This document shows, in pieces, positions 45,246 to 52,760 of a stretch of DNA of 64,000 bases. The stretch covers positions 383,321-447,320 of the forward strand of contig NZ_LFBV01000001.1 of NCBI RefSeq assembly GCF_001905345.1, given 5' to 3'. The position numbers and the translations under genes were made by a program. Each line of letters opens with the position of its first letter. The stretch's first letter is position 1. Below the pieces are notes generated by a model. The model had not been told where the DNA came from. It saw nothing but the letters and a program-made list of their open reading frames with translations, and ran no database searches. Origin of the DNA: Streptomyces uncialis. GTDB taxonomy: Bacteria; Actinomycetota; Actinomycetes; Streptomycetales; Streptomycetaceae.

Positions 45246-45790
45246 GCCCCCCCGAAGTACCGCACAGAAACAGGTACGTCCAGGCGTGGACCCCCAGGGC
45301 CGCGAGGAACTGCGCACCCCCGAAGTACCGGACGGGAACAGGTACGCCCAGCACAGGTAACCCAGGGGCGCGGGGAACTGCGCACCCCCGTCCGACCCGA
45401 ACGGGAACAAGTACGCCCAGCACAGGACCCCCAGGGGCGCGGGGAACTGCGCACCCACGAGTGACGGCACAGGAACAGGTACGTCCAGGTGTGGAACCCC
45501 AGGGGCGCGGGGAACTGCGCACCCCCGGAGTACCGCACAGGAACAGGTACGCCCAGGCGTGGAACCCCAGGGGCGCGGGGAACTGCGCACCCCCGAAGTA
45601 CCGCACAGGAACAGGTAGGCCCAGCACAGGTAACCCAGGGGCGCGGGGAACTGCGCACCCCCGTCCGACCCGAACAGGAACAAGTACGCCCAACACAGGT
45701 AACCCAGGGGCGCGAGGAACTGCGCACCCCCGTCCGACCCGAACGGGAACAAGCACGCCCACCCGAACAGACCTCAGAAGCGCAAGCGAA
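45246..45790. repeat. Tandem array of ~67-bp repeats between convergent genes
   Basis: About seven units of 66-69 bp. Each contains CCAGGGGCGCGGGGAACTGC-GCACCC (cores near 45301, 45369, 45437, 45505, 45571, 45640, 45710) followed by a variable middle (GAAGTACCG, TCCGACCCG or GTGACGGC) and AGGAACAGGTACGCCCA. The right end carries GAAGCGCAAGCGAAGGCGAC, shared with the block at 35.9-36.2 kb in the opposite orientation. Several long open frames here are produced by the repeat and are not genes. Confidence 0.9.
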
Positions 45791-45998
45791 GGCGACCCGC
45801 TGGGAACTCCTCCGGTACGGCAAGCGGCACCGCGTCAGTCGTGCACTCCGGGCACACGTACCGCAACCCGGCGCCACCCCGCGAGGGGCCCCCGCACCCG
45901 ACGGCGACGGCCGCCATGGTCCTCCGCCCGCAGCCGGAACAATCCGCTTCGAGGACGTCCGGCGCGCTCTCCGGGAACCACAGGGTCCGCCCGCTCAT
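45774..45998 (-). CDS. Small four-cysteine zinc-ribbon-like protein
   Basis: 74 residues. Two Cys pairs, CSGC (~20-23) and CPEC (~49-52), probably form a zinc ribbon. The last seven residues (GRLRLRF) are encoded by the end of the dispersed repeat, so the repeat has supplied the C-terminus. ATG 45998 overlaps the stop of the upstream gene (ATGA). Function unknown. Confidence 0.6.
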   Translation of the reverse strand: MSGRTLWFPESAPDVLEADCSGCGRRTMAAVAVGCGGPSRGGAGLRYVCPECTTDAVPLAVPEEFPAGRLRLRF

Positions 45999-46315
45999 CC
46001 GACGGCCGAGAAGTGGTCGCCGGGGTACGCGTACGGATAGTCGACCCCGAGCTCCGCGAAGGCGGCGGCCCACCGGCGTTCCCGCTGGTCAGGGGTGAGA
46101 TCGAGCTCCGCGTCCGCGAGGAACACCGCACGGGCCTGATGGGAGCTGATCCCCGGCCAGGGCTTGGCCCACGCGCTGCAAGGGACCTCGTCCGGGACGG
46201 GGTGAACGGGGTCATGGTCGAGGTGCGCGGCGGAGTGCCGTCCCGGCTTCCTGCGCCGGGTCCACGGGAGAAGGTCCAGCGCCCGCAGAAGGGCATGGAG
46301 GATAGAGTCACGCAT
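45995..46315 (-). CDS. Conserved hypothetical protein of Streptomyces type
   Basis: 106 residues: MRDSILHALLRALDLLPWTRRRKPGRHSA, a basic middle, then RERRWAAAFAELGVDYPYAYPGDHF at the end. No domain recognised. It resembles the short proteins found next to aminoglycoside-phosphotransferase-like and HTH genes in Streptomyces. Start ATG 46315 is chosen by the family-like N-terminus; the frame is open to 46420. Translationally coupled to the zinc-ribbon gene. Confidence 0.5.
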   Translation of the reverse strand: MRDSILHALLRALDLLPWTRRRKPGRHSAAHLDHDPVHPVPDEVPCSAWAKPWPGISSHQARAVFLADAELDLTPDQRERRWAAAFAELGVDYPYAYPGDHFSAVG

Positions 46316-46431
46316 ACGTCGGATCAGCTCCTCTGAAGCTGGTTCGGCCAGCCCCGGCGGAACGCTGCAACGGTCCGTCGGGGTGATCTGTCGTCGGGCA
46401 CGGGCCGGGTCGGCCCGCACTCGTGGTGCGG

Positions 46432-47226
46432 CTAGATACCGCTGAGCAGCGCTTGGTAGCGCTCGTTGCTGGGCGTGGCGTCCCGTTCACCGATGCGGGC
46501 GGTCCACGCCCGGCAGGTCCCGTCCACGAACGCCTTGACGGCGAGAGGGTCGGCGTCCCGCCAGCTCGTGAAGCCGGACAGCCAGGCGAGCGCGTCCCCG
46601 GCGGGCTGCCCGCACTCCATGAGCCGGACGGCGACGTACGCGGGGTCCACCCAGGGCGGTCCGACGGCGGGCATGGCCCAGTCCAGGAACCAGGCGGCAG
46701 AGGTACGGCCGTCGATCAGGATGTTGTGCGGATTCAGGTCCGTGTGCAGAAGGCAACGGCCCTTCAACGAGGCGGACTCCGTGCGGTCGAGATGACCGGC
46801 GAACCGCTCCGCGAGGTCCGGTACGGGGAGTCCGGGCACGGGCACGGCGGGCAGCCCCCGAAGCGCTGCGGCCACCGCGCCGAGGTCCTTCGACCCGGTC
46901 CCCAGGTCGGCGTACCTCCCGTCCACGAAGCCGAACGCGAGGCAGTACCAGCCCTCCGCCCGGAACCGGTACAGCACGGGCGGGCTGACTCCGGTGACGT
47001 GCTCGTTCAGCGAGTCCTCGCAGGCGAGCGCGGCTACTTGTGCCAGGTCGTCGTCCCGTACCCCTTTGAGGAACAGCCGCCCGCCCCCGACGGTGTCGAC
47101 CCGCGCGGCGAGCGAACAGTTCAGCCCGTCCGCGACGGAGTCGGCCCGGATCACCTGACCGGCGGCCATCTCGATCAACGTGCGCAGGCTGAGGGGCAGT
47201 TCGTTCCAGCCGACACGGTCGTTCAT
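46432..47226 (-). CDS. Aminoglycoside-phosphotransferase-like (APH) kinase
   Basis: 264 residues. The catalytic loop is CLLHTDLNPHNILI (~166-180; H-x-D-x-x-x-x-N) and the metal-binding Asp is in AWFLDWAMPAVGPPWVD. The N-lobe has an ATP Lys in RLFLKGV. APH-family enzymes phosphorylate antibiotics, choline, homoserine or other small alcohols. The gene sits among HTH/DUF397 genes, where such kinases are common in Streptomyces without proven resistance. ATG 47226 is preceded by GGAAGGAACCCC. Confidence 0.8.
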   Translation of the reverse strand: MNDRVGWNELPLSLRTLIEMAAGQVIRADSVADGLNCSLAARVDTVGGGRLFLKGVRDDDLAQVAALACEDSLNEHVTGVSPPVLYRFRAEGWYCLAFGFVDGRYADLGTGSKDLGAVAAALRGLPAVPVPGLPVPDLAERFAGHLDRTESASLKGRCLLHTDLNPHNILIDGRTSAAWFLDWAMPAVGPPWVDPAYVAVRLMECGQPAGDALAWLSGFTSWRDADPLAVKAFVDGTCRAWTARIGERDATPSNERYQALLSGI

Positions 47227-47276
47227 GTACGGGGTTCCTTCCGGTGGGGGTGGTGGGTGGAGGGGCGGTCGTCCCG

Positions 47277-47483
47277 TCACAGCAGCCGCCAGTACGTCCC
47301 GAGCCGACGCCGCCGGTCGTTCTCCAGCCGGATACGGGCTTCGAGCCGCGACCGGGCGGTACGGGCGGCCTCCTCCCGTTCGCGCTGGAGATCGGCCCCT
47401 TCCCGGTCCGGGCAGTCCGGCAAGGGGCACCGGCACGGCGGCCAGGCGAACACATACGGATCGGGAGGGATGTGGTCACGCAA
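47277..47483 (-). CDS. Small hypothetical protein
   Basis: 68 residues from TTG 47483 (LRDHIPPDPYVFAWPPCRC), with GAAGG upstream; the frame is open to 47537. Two Cys pairs near the start (CRCPLPDC) and an Arg/Glu-rich helix at the end. It resembles short proteins accompanying APH-like kinases and HTH regulators in Streptomyces. Function unknown. Confidence 0.45.
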   Translation of the reverse strand: MRDHIPPDPYVFAWPPCRCPLPDCPDREGADLQREREEAARTARSRLEARIRLENDRRRRLGTYWRLL

Positions 47484-47627
47484 GGCCGTACCTTCCGCTG
47501 TCGTTCGTATCTGTGCGTGACCAGATGAACACAACATGGCCTAGAGTGGCACTACTTGAGGTGGGTCGGCTCAAGCCGCCCACTCCTGCCTTTTGTTGTG
47601 CGGTCCGCAAAGTGCGAGGTCAGAGGT

Positions 47628-48572
47628 ATGAGTGACATGCCTGAACGGTCACACTTGAGTCCGGTCGAGGCATTCGGGGTTGACGTGCGCCAGGTGCGCC
47701 GGGCCCGCGGAATGACCATGAAGGGCCTCGGAAGTGCAACCGGGTACTCCGAGAGCTACGTCAGCAAGGTGGAGGCCGCGAAGCAGATCCCCAGCTTGAA
47801 GTTCGCCATTGGCGCTGACCGGGCGTTGGGGACCACTCCGCTGTTCGAGCATCAATTGCAGCGCGTCCTTGAAGGCGATCATCCGCCGTGGTTCCGCCCG
47901 TACGTCGAACTGGAGCAGCGAGCGGTTCGCATTCAGAACCACTCGCTCGCCTTCATCACAGGTCTGCTTCAGACGGAGGACTACGCGCTGGCGGTCTACC
48001 GTGCCAGCATCCCGCGGCTTTCCGATGAGGTGATCAAATCCAGAGTCGCAGCACGACTGCGGCGACAGGAAATACTGCTGGGTGCCATGCCGCCGGAGCT
48101 CTGGGTGGTCCTGAGCGAGACGTGTCTTCGCACGGTGGTGGGCGGACCCGGGGTCATGGCCCGCCAACTGGAGCACTTGTCCCACGTGGCTCAGTCCCTG
48201 AGGGTCACGATCCAGGTGCTGCCCTTCTCCGAGGGGGCGCCCCCCTACTACCTTCCCTTTGCTCTGCTGGACTTCGCGAAGGACCCCTCGGTTCTGCACA
48301 TCGACGGGCCTCGCGGAGGCCGTCGGTTCGACGACTGTGAGACTGTTGGCATCGCCGTGCAACAGTTCGATCGCCTGCGGGCCAACGCCCTCTCGCCCGC
48401 TGGCTCAGCTCGTTGGATTGCCGAAAAAGCTGAGGAGTTCAGACGTGAGTCAGGCCATACCGACGGACTCGTGGGTCAAGTCCAGTCACAGCGGGGGCGA
48501 CGGGGGCGAGTGCTTCGAGTGGGCACCCGAATTCGTCCGATCAGGGGACGTGGTTCCCGTTCGGGACAGTAA
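47628..48572 (+). CDS. HTH (Xre) regulator with DUF5753 domain, pair 1
   Basis: 314 residues. The N-terminal Xre HTH (~14-68; RQVRRARGMTMKGLGSATGYSESYVSKVEA) is followed by a DUF5753 domain (~95-270; HSLAFITGLLQTEDYALAVYRA, MARQLEHLSHVAQSLRVTIQVLPF). The last ~42 residues (from GHTDGLVGQVQSQ) are Arg/Gly-rich and do not look like the family; they are read out of frame over the DUF397 gene. ATG 47628 follows GAGGTCAGAGG. Such regulators pair with small DUF397 proteins in Streptomyces morphology and secondary-metabolism control (for example WhiJ-like loci). Confidence 0.88.
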   Translation: MSDMPERSHLSPVEAFGVDVRQVRRARGMTMKGLGSATGYSESYVSKVEAAKQIPSLKFAIGADRALGTTPLFEHQLQRVLEGDHPPWFRPYVELEQRAVRIQNHSLAFITGLLQTEDYALAVYRASIPRLSDEVIKSRVAARLRRQEILLGAMPPELWVVLSETCLRTVVGGPGVMARQLEHLSHVAQSLRVTIQVLPFSEGAPPYYLPFALLDFAKDPSVLHIDGPRGGRRFDDCETVGIAVQQFDRLRANALSPAGSARWIAEKAEEFRRESGHTDGLVGQVQSQRGRRGRVLRVGTRIRPIRGRGSRSGQ

Positions 48573-48654
48573 GGTCCCGGCCGGACCTGTGCTGATGGTG
48601 TCGCCGGAGGCGTTCGCGGGGCTGGTGGCGTTGGCTCGGGACACCGCGTCGTAG
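48445..48654 (+). CDS. DUF397 protein, pair 1
   Basis: 69 residues with the full family motif: WVKSSHSGGDGGECFEWAP, then VPVRDSKVPAGPVLMVSPEAF. GTG 48445 is the likely start. It overlaps the preceding HTH gene by 128 nt in another frame, far more than the usual 1-4 nt. DUF397 proteins act with their HTH partner, presumably as antagonist. Confidence 0.9.
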   Translation: MSQAIPTDSWVKSSHSGGDGGECFEWAPEFVRSGDVVPVRDSKVPAGPVLMVSPEAFAGLVALARDTAS

Positions 48655-48690
48655 GGCTCACGCGTGTGGGCACCGTAGCTCGCGGGCGGA

Positions 48691-49530
48691 TCACCTCAGG
48701 GAGTGGATCGCTCCGCTGATCAGCGCGCGTGCGCGGGGGCCGTGGACCGCCATACCGGACAGGCGCGTGAACGCGCTTCGGTAGAGCTGGACCTCGGTCG
48801 GGGCCGTCACGGTGACCTTGGCGGTGAGGAGTTCGACGTGAACCCTCTTGTCGTCGAACATCGTGAACGTCTCGGGCCCCCACAGCTCCCGTCGCGCGGC
48901 CCGGGGGATGACACCGAGCGAGACGGCCGGGTACGACATGACCGTGAGCAGATGGGCGAGCTGCCCGGCCATGACGGTGTCGCTGCCGATGCGGTGGGTC
49001 AGTACGTCTTCCTCGATCAGCAGGACGACGCGGTGGTGTCCGTCGCGGATGAGGTGCGACCGCTCGACGCGGGCGATCGCGGCGGCACGGGCGTCGTCCG
49101 GGAGGTGGCGGAAGCCCGCGATCAGTGACAGCAGCGCGTGGGCGTAGTCCTCGGTCTGGAGCAGGCCGGGCACGACGCGGGAGGAGTAGACGCGGAAGAG
49201 TTCGGTGCGCTGGTAGAGCGGGAGGTTCGCGTGCTGGAGCCTGCGCAGTCCGGTGCGCTGCACGCGTCGCCATTCGACGTACATCGAATCGGCGGTGCGG
49301 GACGACGCGATGAGGTCCGCCGCCTGGTCGCCGCTGCCGCACGCGGCACACCAGGCACGGATGTCGGCGTCGCTGGGGGCTGTCCTCGCGGCCTCGATCC
49401 GTGAGGATTTCGCCTTGCTCCATCCGCACCGGTCGGCAAGCGCCTGCATCGTGAGACCGGCGTCGAGACGCAGTTCCTTGAGCCGCGCGGCGATCGACTC
49501 GCGGGCGGCCTGGGCGCTGGAGCAGGACAT
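48691..49530 (-). CDS. HTH (Xre) regulator with DUF5753 domain, pair 2
   Basis: 279 residues. HTH at ~10-70 (RLKELRLDAGLTMQALADRCGWSKAKSSRIEAAR), DUF5753 at ~100-275 (LFRVYSSRVVPGLLQTEDYAHALL, MAGQLAHLLTVMSYPAVSLGVIP). ATG 49530 has GAGTGAGGAAGC upstream; the frame is open to 49704. It is very similar in layout to the regulator at 56.2 kb. It is divergent from the DUF397 gene at 49.9 kb rather than upstream of it, an inverted arrangement of the usual pair. Confidence 0.9.
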   Translation of the reverse strand: MSCSSAQAARESIAARLKELRLDAGLTMQALADRCGWSKAKSSRIEAARTAPSDADIRAWCAACGSGDQAADLIASSRTADSMYVEWRRVQRTGLRRLQHANLPLYQRTELFRVYSSRVVPGLLQTEDYAHALLSLIAGFRHLPDDARAAAIARVERSHLIRDGHHRVVLLIEEDVLTHRIGSDTVMAGQLAHLLTVMSYPAVSLGVIPRAARRELWGPETFTMFDDKRVHVELLTAKVTVTAPTEVQLYRSAFTRLSGMAVHGPRARALISGAIHSLR

Positions 49531-49891
49531 CGCTTCCTCACTCCCACGTCGGGATCGGGCCTCTATCGTCGTGGCTGTGACGGGGGCTGCCAAGCGTGGC
49601 CGGAGGGTGGTTCGGGGCACGACCCCGGCGCGTTGTGGGGCACGGTCGGGCGCCCTGGGAACAGGCGGAGCCGCCAGGGCAGCCCACGGTGCCGGTCGGA
49701 GCATGGGCCGCGAGGCACCTGACCGGGGGCCTCGCGTCGGCCACCGCAGGATGCGGGAACTCGTTCCGCGTCCTGCTTGCCGCCTGCGAACGTCCGGCGT
49801 ACCGCGTCGGCACTGATGGGTAGAGGACAGCTACTGCGGCAGCTCTTGAGCGCCCAACCTTTCGTCGTGGTGTACAGCCAAGGAGGCAACG
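49531..49891. other. Divergent intergenic region between HTH 2 and DUF397 2
   Basis: About 360 bases. Short frames exist on both strands (for example 49596-49823 +) but have no homology I recognise. GCCAAGGAGGC precedes the DUF397 ATG. Confidence 0.5.
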
Positions 49892-50101
49892 ATGGCGCAG
49901 ATCGTGTCGGACTCGTCTTGGATCAAGTCCAGCCACAGCGGAGGGGACGGCGGCCAGTGCGTCGAGTGGGCGCCCGGATTCGTCCAGCTGGCGGACGTGG
50001 TTCCCGTTCGGGACAGTAAGGTCCCGGCCGGACCTGTGCTGATGGTGTCTCCGGAGGCGTTCGCGGGTCTGGCGGCGTTGGCGCGGGGGACGGCACCGTA
50101 G
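49892..50101 (+). CDS. DUF397 protein, pair 2
   Basis: 69 residues, the same length as the copy at 48.4 kb: WIKSSHSGGDGGQCVEWAP, then DVVPVRDSKVPAGPVLMVSP. AAGGAGG precedes the ATG. A 57-nt stretch in the 3' half (49993-50049) is identical to the other copy, suggesting recent duplication or gene conversion. Confidence 0.9.
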   Translation: MAQIVSDSSWIKSSHSGGDGGQCVEWAPGFVQLADVVPVRDSKVPAGPVLMVSPEAFAGLAALARGTAP

Positions 50102-50159
50102 GGACTCGGCGGCCGGGACCGTTGGTGAGGCCAGTCGCGTCGGCGGGGCCGGGTGGAGG

Positions 50160-50579
50160 TCAGGCGGGCTCGGGCAGGAGTTCGGCGAGCAAGCCCCTGA
50201 CGCGCTGTTCGATCTCGTCGCGGATGGGACGTACCGCTTCGACGCCCTGTCCGGCCGGGTCGTCGAGCTTCCAGTCGAGGTAGGTCTTGCCGGGGAAGAC
50301 AGGGCAGGTGTCGCCGCAGCCCATGGTGATCACCACATCGGACGCCCGGACGGCTTCGGTGGCCAGGGCCTTCGGTGTCCCGGCGGACATGTCGATCCCG
50401 ACTTCCGCCATGGCGCGCACGGCGGCGGGGTTCACGGTGGCGGCGGGTGCGGACCCGGCGGAGCGGACCTCCACCCGGCCGTCGGCGAGGTGGGTGAGGA
50501 ACGCGGCGGCCATCTGCGAGCGGCCCGCGTTGTGGACGCACACGAACAGCACCGAGGGTTTCGGCCGGGGCTCAGACAC
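50160..50579 (-). CDS. arsC: Arsenate reductase, LMW-phosphatase type
   Basis: 139 residues. The P-loop CVHNAGRSQMA (C-x5-R-S) near the N-terminus is the arsenate-binding site of thioredoxin- or mycothiol-linked ArsC. A second Cys pair, MGCGDTCPVFPG (~86-97), supplies the resolving thiols. It reduces arsenate to arsenite for export by the neighbouring Acr3. GTG 50579 overlaps the acr3 stop by 8 nt. Last gene of the arsR-acr3-arsC operon. Confidence 0.94.
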   Translation of the reverse strand: MSEPRPKPSVLFVCVHNAGRSQMAAAFLTHLADGRVEVRSAGSAPAATVNPAAVRAMAEVGIDMSAGTPKALATEAVRASDVVITMGCGDTCPVFPGKTYLDWKLDDPAGQGVEAVRPIRDEIEQRVRGLLAELLPEPA

Positions 50580-51687
50580 GGGCGGGGCCTTCCGGGACGG
50601 CGGCCGGTCCGGCCGCGGGGTCGGGGGTGGTGGGGAAGAAGCGGCGGGCCCTCAGGGCGACGTAGACGAGTCCGATGAGGACCGGGACTTCGATGAGGGG
50701 GCCGACGACTCCGGCGAGGGCTTGGCCGCTGGTGGCGCCGAAGGTGGCGATGGCGACCGCGATGGCGAGTTCGAAGTTGTTGCCCGCCGCGGTGAACGCC
50801 AGCGTCGTCGTCTTCGCGTAGCCGAGCCCCGCCGCCCGGCCGATCGCCATGGACCCGGCCCACATCACGGCGAAGTAGACCAGCAGCGGTACCGCGATCC
50901 GGGCCACGTCCACCGGCTTCGAGGTGATCGCCTCACCCTGGAGGGCGAAGAGCACGACGATCGTGAACAGCAGCCCGTACAGGGCGAACGGCCCGATCCG
51001 GGGGATCAGCTCCGTCTCGTACCAGTCGCGGCCCCGGGTCTTCTCGCCGATACGGCGGGTGAGGTACCCGGCGACGAGGGGGATGCCGAGGAAGACGAGG
51101 ACGGAGCGGGCGATCTCCCAGGCGGAGATGTCCAGGCCGGTGGTCGCCAGGCCGAGCCAGCCGGGCAGCAGGTCGAGGTAGAACCAGCCCAGCAGGCCGA
51201 AGGCGATCACCTGGAAGACGGAGTTCACCGCGACCAGGACGGCGGCGGCCTCCCGGTGGCCGCGCGCGAGGTCGTTCCAGATGATGACCATCGCGATGCA
51301 GCGGGCGAGCCCGACGATGATCAGCCCGGTGCGGTACTCCGGCAGGTCGGGCAGGAGGATCCAGGCGAGCGCGAACATCAGCGCCGGACCGAGCACCCAG
51401 TTCAGCACCAGTGACCAGACGAGCAGGGGCCGGTCGCGGGTGACGGTGCCGAGCCGGTCGTAGCGGACCTTGGCCAGCACCGGGTACATCATCACCAGCA
51501 GGCCGAGCGCGATCGGCAGCGACACCCCCGTCACCGTCACCTTCGCCAGCGCGTCCCCGAGCCCCGGGACGAGTCGGCCGAGGCCGAGGCCGGCGGCCAT
51601 CGCGACGAGAATCCACACGGCGAGGTAGCGGTCGAGGAACGACAGCCGGGACGCCACCGGCCCCGCCGCGACGGCCGGGGCGCTCAC
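50572..51687 (-). CDS. acr3: Arsenite efflux transporter Acr3
   Basis: A 371-residue bile/arsenite/riboflavin-transporter-type permease with about ten TM helices. Family signatures include LVMMYPVLAKVRYD, LARCIAMVIIWNDLARG (with the essential Cys of Acr3) and FTAAGNNFELAIAVAIATFG. It exports arsenite using the proton gradient. GTG 51687 overlaps the arsR stop by 4 nt. Confidence 0.95.
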   Translation of the reverse strand: MSAPAVAAGPVASRLSFLDRYLAVWILVAMAAGLGLGRLVPGLGDALAKVTVTGVSLPIALGLLVMMYPVLAKVRYDRLGTVTRDRPLLVWSLVLNWVLGPALMFALAWILLPDLPEYRTGLIIVGLARCIAMVIIWNDLARGHREAAAVLVAVNSVFQVIAFGLLGWFYLDLLPGWLGLATTGLDISAWEIARSVLVFLGIPLVAGYLTRRIGEKTRGRDWYETELIPRIGPFALYGLLFTIVVLFALQGEAITSKPVDVARIAVPLLVYFAVMWAGSMAIGRAAGLGYAKTTTLAFTAAGNNFELAIAVAIATFGATSGQALAGVVGPLIEVPVLIGLVYVALRARRFFPTTPDPAAGPAAVPEGPARV

Positions 51688-52082
51688 GCGGGGAGTCCGG
51701 CGGGCTCGGGCAGGGAATCGCCCGCGGGCCGGGTGAGGAGGCCGGCGAGCCGGTCGGTCGTCTCCGGCAGCAGCCGGTAGTACACCCACGTCCCCCGCCG
51801 TTCGGAGGCGATCAGCCCGGCCTCGCGCAGCAGTTTGAGGTGGTGGGAGATCGTCGGCTGGGACAGGTCGAACGCCGGGGTGAGATCGCAGACGCAGACC
51901 TCGCCCCCGGCGCGGGAGGCGATCATCGACAGCAGCCGCAGCCGCACCGGATCACCGAGCGCCTTGAACACCTTCGCCAGTACCACGGCCTGGTCCTCGT
52001 CCAGCGGGGCCGACAGCAGGCCGGGGCAGCAGCCCTCCACCGTGGCGTCCTGTCCGAGCACCGGAAGCTCTTGATTCGACAT
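51684..52082 (-). CDS. arsR: ArsR-family arsenic-responsive repressor
   Basis: 132 residues. The winged HTH contains the metalloid-binding C-V-C-D motif in EVCVCDLTPAFDLSQPTISHHLKLLREAGLI, and a further CC pair lies near the N-terminus (VEGCCPG), as in actinobacterial ArsR proteins with extra thiols. It represses the operon until arsenite binds. Divergent from the cadI/arsI gene; the 91-bp gap contains two matching operator candidates. Confidence 0.95.
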   Translation of the reverse strand: MSNQELPVLGQDATVEGCCPGLLSAPLDEDQAVVLAKVFKALGDPVRLRLLSMIASRAGGEVCVCDLTPAFDLSQPTISHHLKLLREAGLIASERRGTWVYYRLLPETTDRLAGLLTRPAGDSLPEPAGLPA

Positions 52083-52090
52083 CCCTCTAT

Positions 52091-52150
52091 GTTGACGAAC
52101 TTCGATTCAAGAGGCAAGCTCGGCACTGTAAGACATCGACAAGTTTCGAT
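52091..52150. promoter_or_regulatory. Two ArsR operator candidates between arsR and cadI/arsI
   Basis: GTTGACGAACTTCGAT (52091-52106) and ATCGACAAGTTTCGAT (52135-52150) match at 11 of 16 positions. The second contains the dyad ATCGA-N6-TCGAT. One site lies near each divergent start, consistent with joint control by ArsR. Confidence 0.7.
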
Positions 52151-52173
52151 ACAGACTGTTCGAGGAGTACGTC

Positions 52174-52641
52174 ATGTCCCGCGTCCAGCTCGCCCTCAAC
52201 GTCGCCGACCTCGAAGCGTCGGTCGTGTTCTACACCCAGCTCTTCGGCGTCGAGCCCGCCAAGCGCCGCCCCGGCTACGCCAACTTCGCCATCACCGAAC
52301 CCCCGCTCAAGCTCGTCCTGATCGAGGGGGAGGAAGGCCAGGACACCCGCCTCGACCATCTGGGCGTCGAAGTCGATTCCACGGAGACGGTCACCGCCGC
52401 CACGGCCCGCCTCAAGGACGCCGGGCTCGCCACCTTCGAGGAGAACGACACCTCCTGCTGCTACGCCCTCCAGGACAAGGTCTGGGTCCACGGCCCCGGC
52501 CAGGAGCCGTGGGAGGTCTACGTCGTCAAGGCCGACGCCGATCGGATGGGCAAGAGCCCTGTCCTGGACGGCGACGCCTGCTGCACCGGGCAGCGCGCGA
52601 CGGACGGGGACAACCGGTCCGCCCCGGCGGTCGCGGGCTAG
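52174..52641 (+). CDS. ArsI/CadI-family glyoxalase-fold metal-resistance protein
   Basis: 155 residues, vicinal-oxygen-chelate fold. MSRVQLALNVADLEASVVFY and PAKRRPGYANFAITEPPLKLVL match mycobacterial CadI closely. The vicinal Cys pair TSCCYALQDKVWV (~95) and the Glu in PWEVYVV are the C-As-lyase ligand positions of ArsI. A second CC pair lies in the tail (DACCTG). Likely roles are demethylation of organoarsenicals (ArsI) or metal-inducible protection (CadI); sequence alone does not separate these. Confidence 0.88.
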   Translation: MSRVQLALNVADLEASVVFYTQLFGVEPAKRRPGYANFAITEPPLKLVLIEGEEGQDTRLDHLGVEVDSTETVTAATARLKDAGLATFEENDTSCCYALQDKVWVHGPGQEPWEVYVVKADADRMGKSPVLDGDACCTGQRATDGDNRSAPAVAG

Positions 52642-52664
52642 GGAACGGCCGGCCGCCCCCGGAA

Positions 52665-52683
52665 CCGCCGCAGTCAGCGGCGG
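52665..52683. terminator. Short hairpin after the cadI/arsI gene
   Basis: CCGCCGC/GCGGCGG, 7-bp stem with a 5-nt loop, between convergent genes. Confidence 0.5.
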
Positions 52684-52760
52684 CCCGCGGTGCCGATCGG
52701 CGGCGTACGGAGTGCGAAGCCCCCGCGCACCGTAAGGGCGTGCCCGTACGTGCCCCCGGT

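Noticed and set aside
44760..45877. Overlapping minus-strand frames rich in FPFGSDGGAQF or RSSPRPW repeats
   Set aside because: Direct products of the ~67-bp DNA repeat, readable in several frames; not genes.
49563..49889. Short frames on both strands in the HTH-DUF397 gap
   Set aside because: No homology and atypical composition; the region is more simply a divergent promoter.
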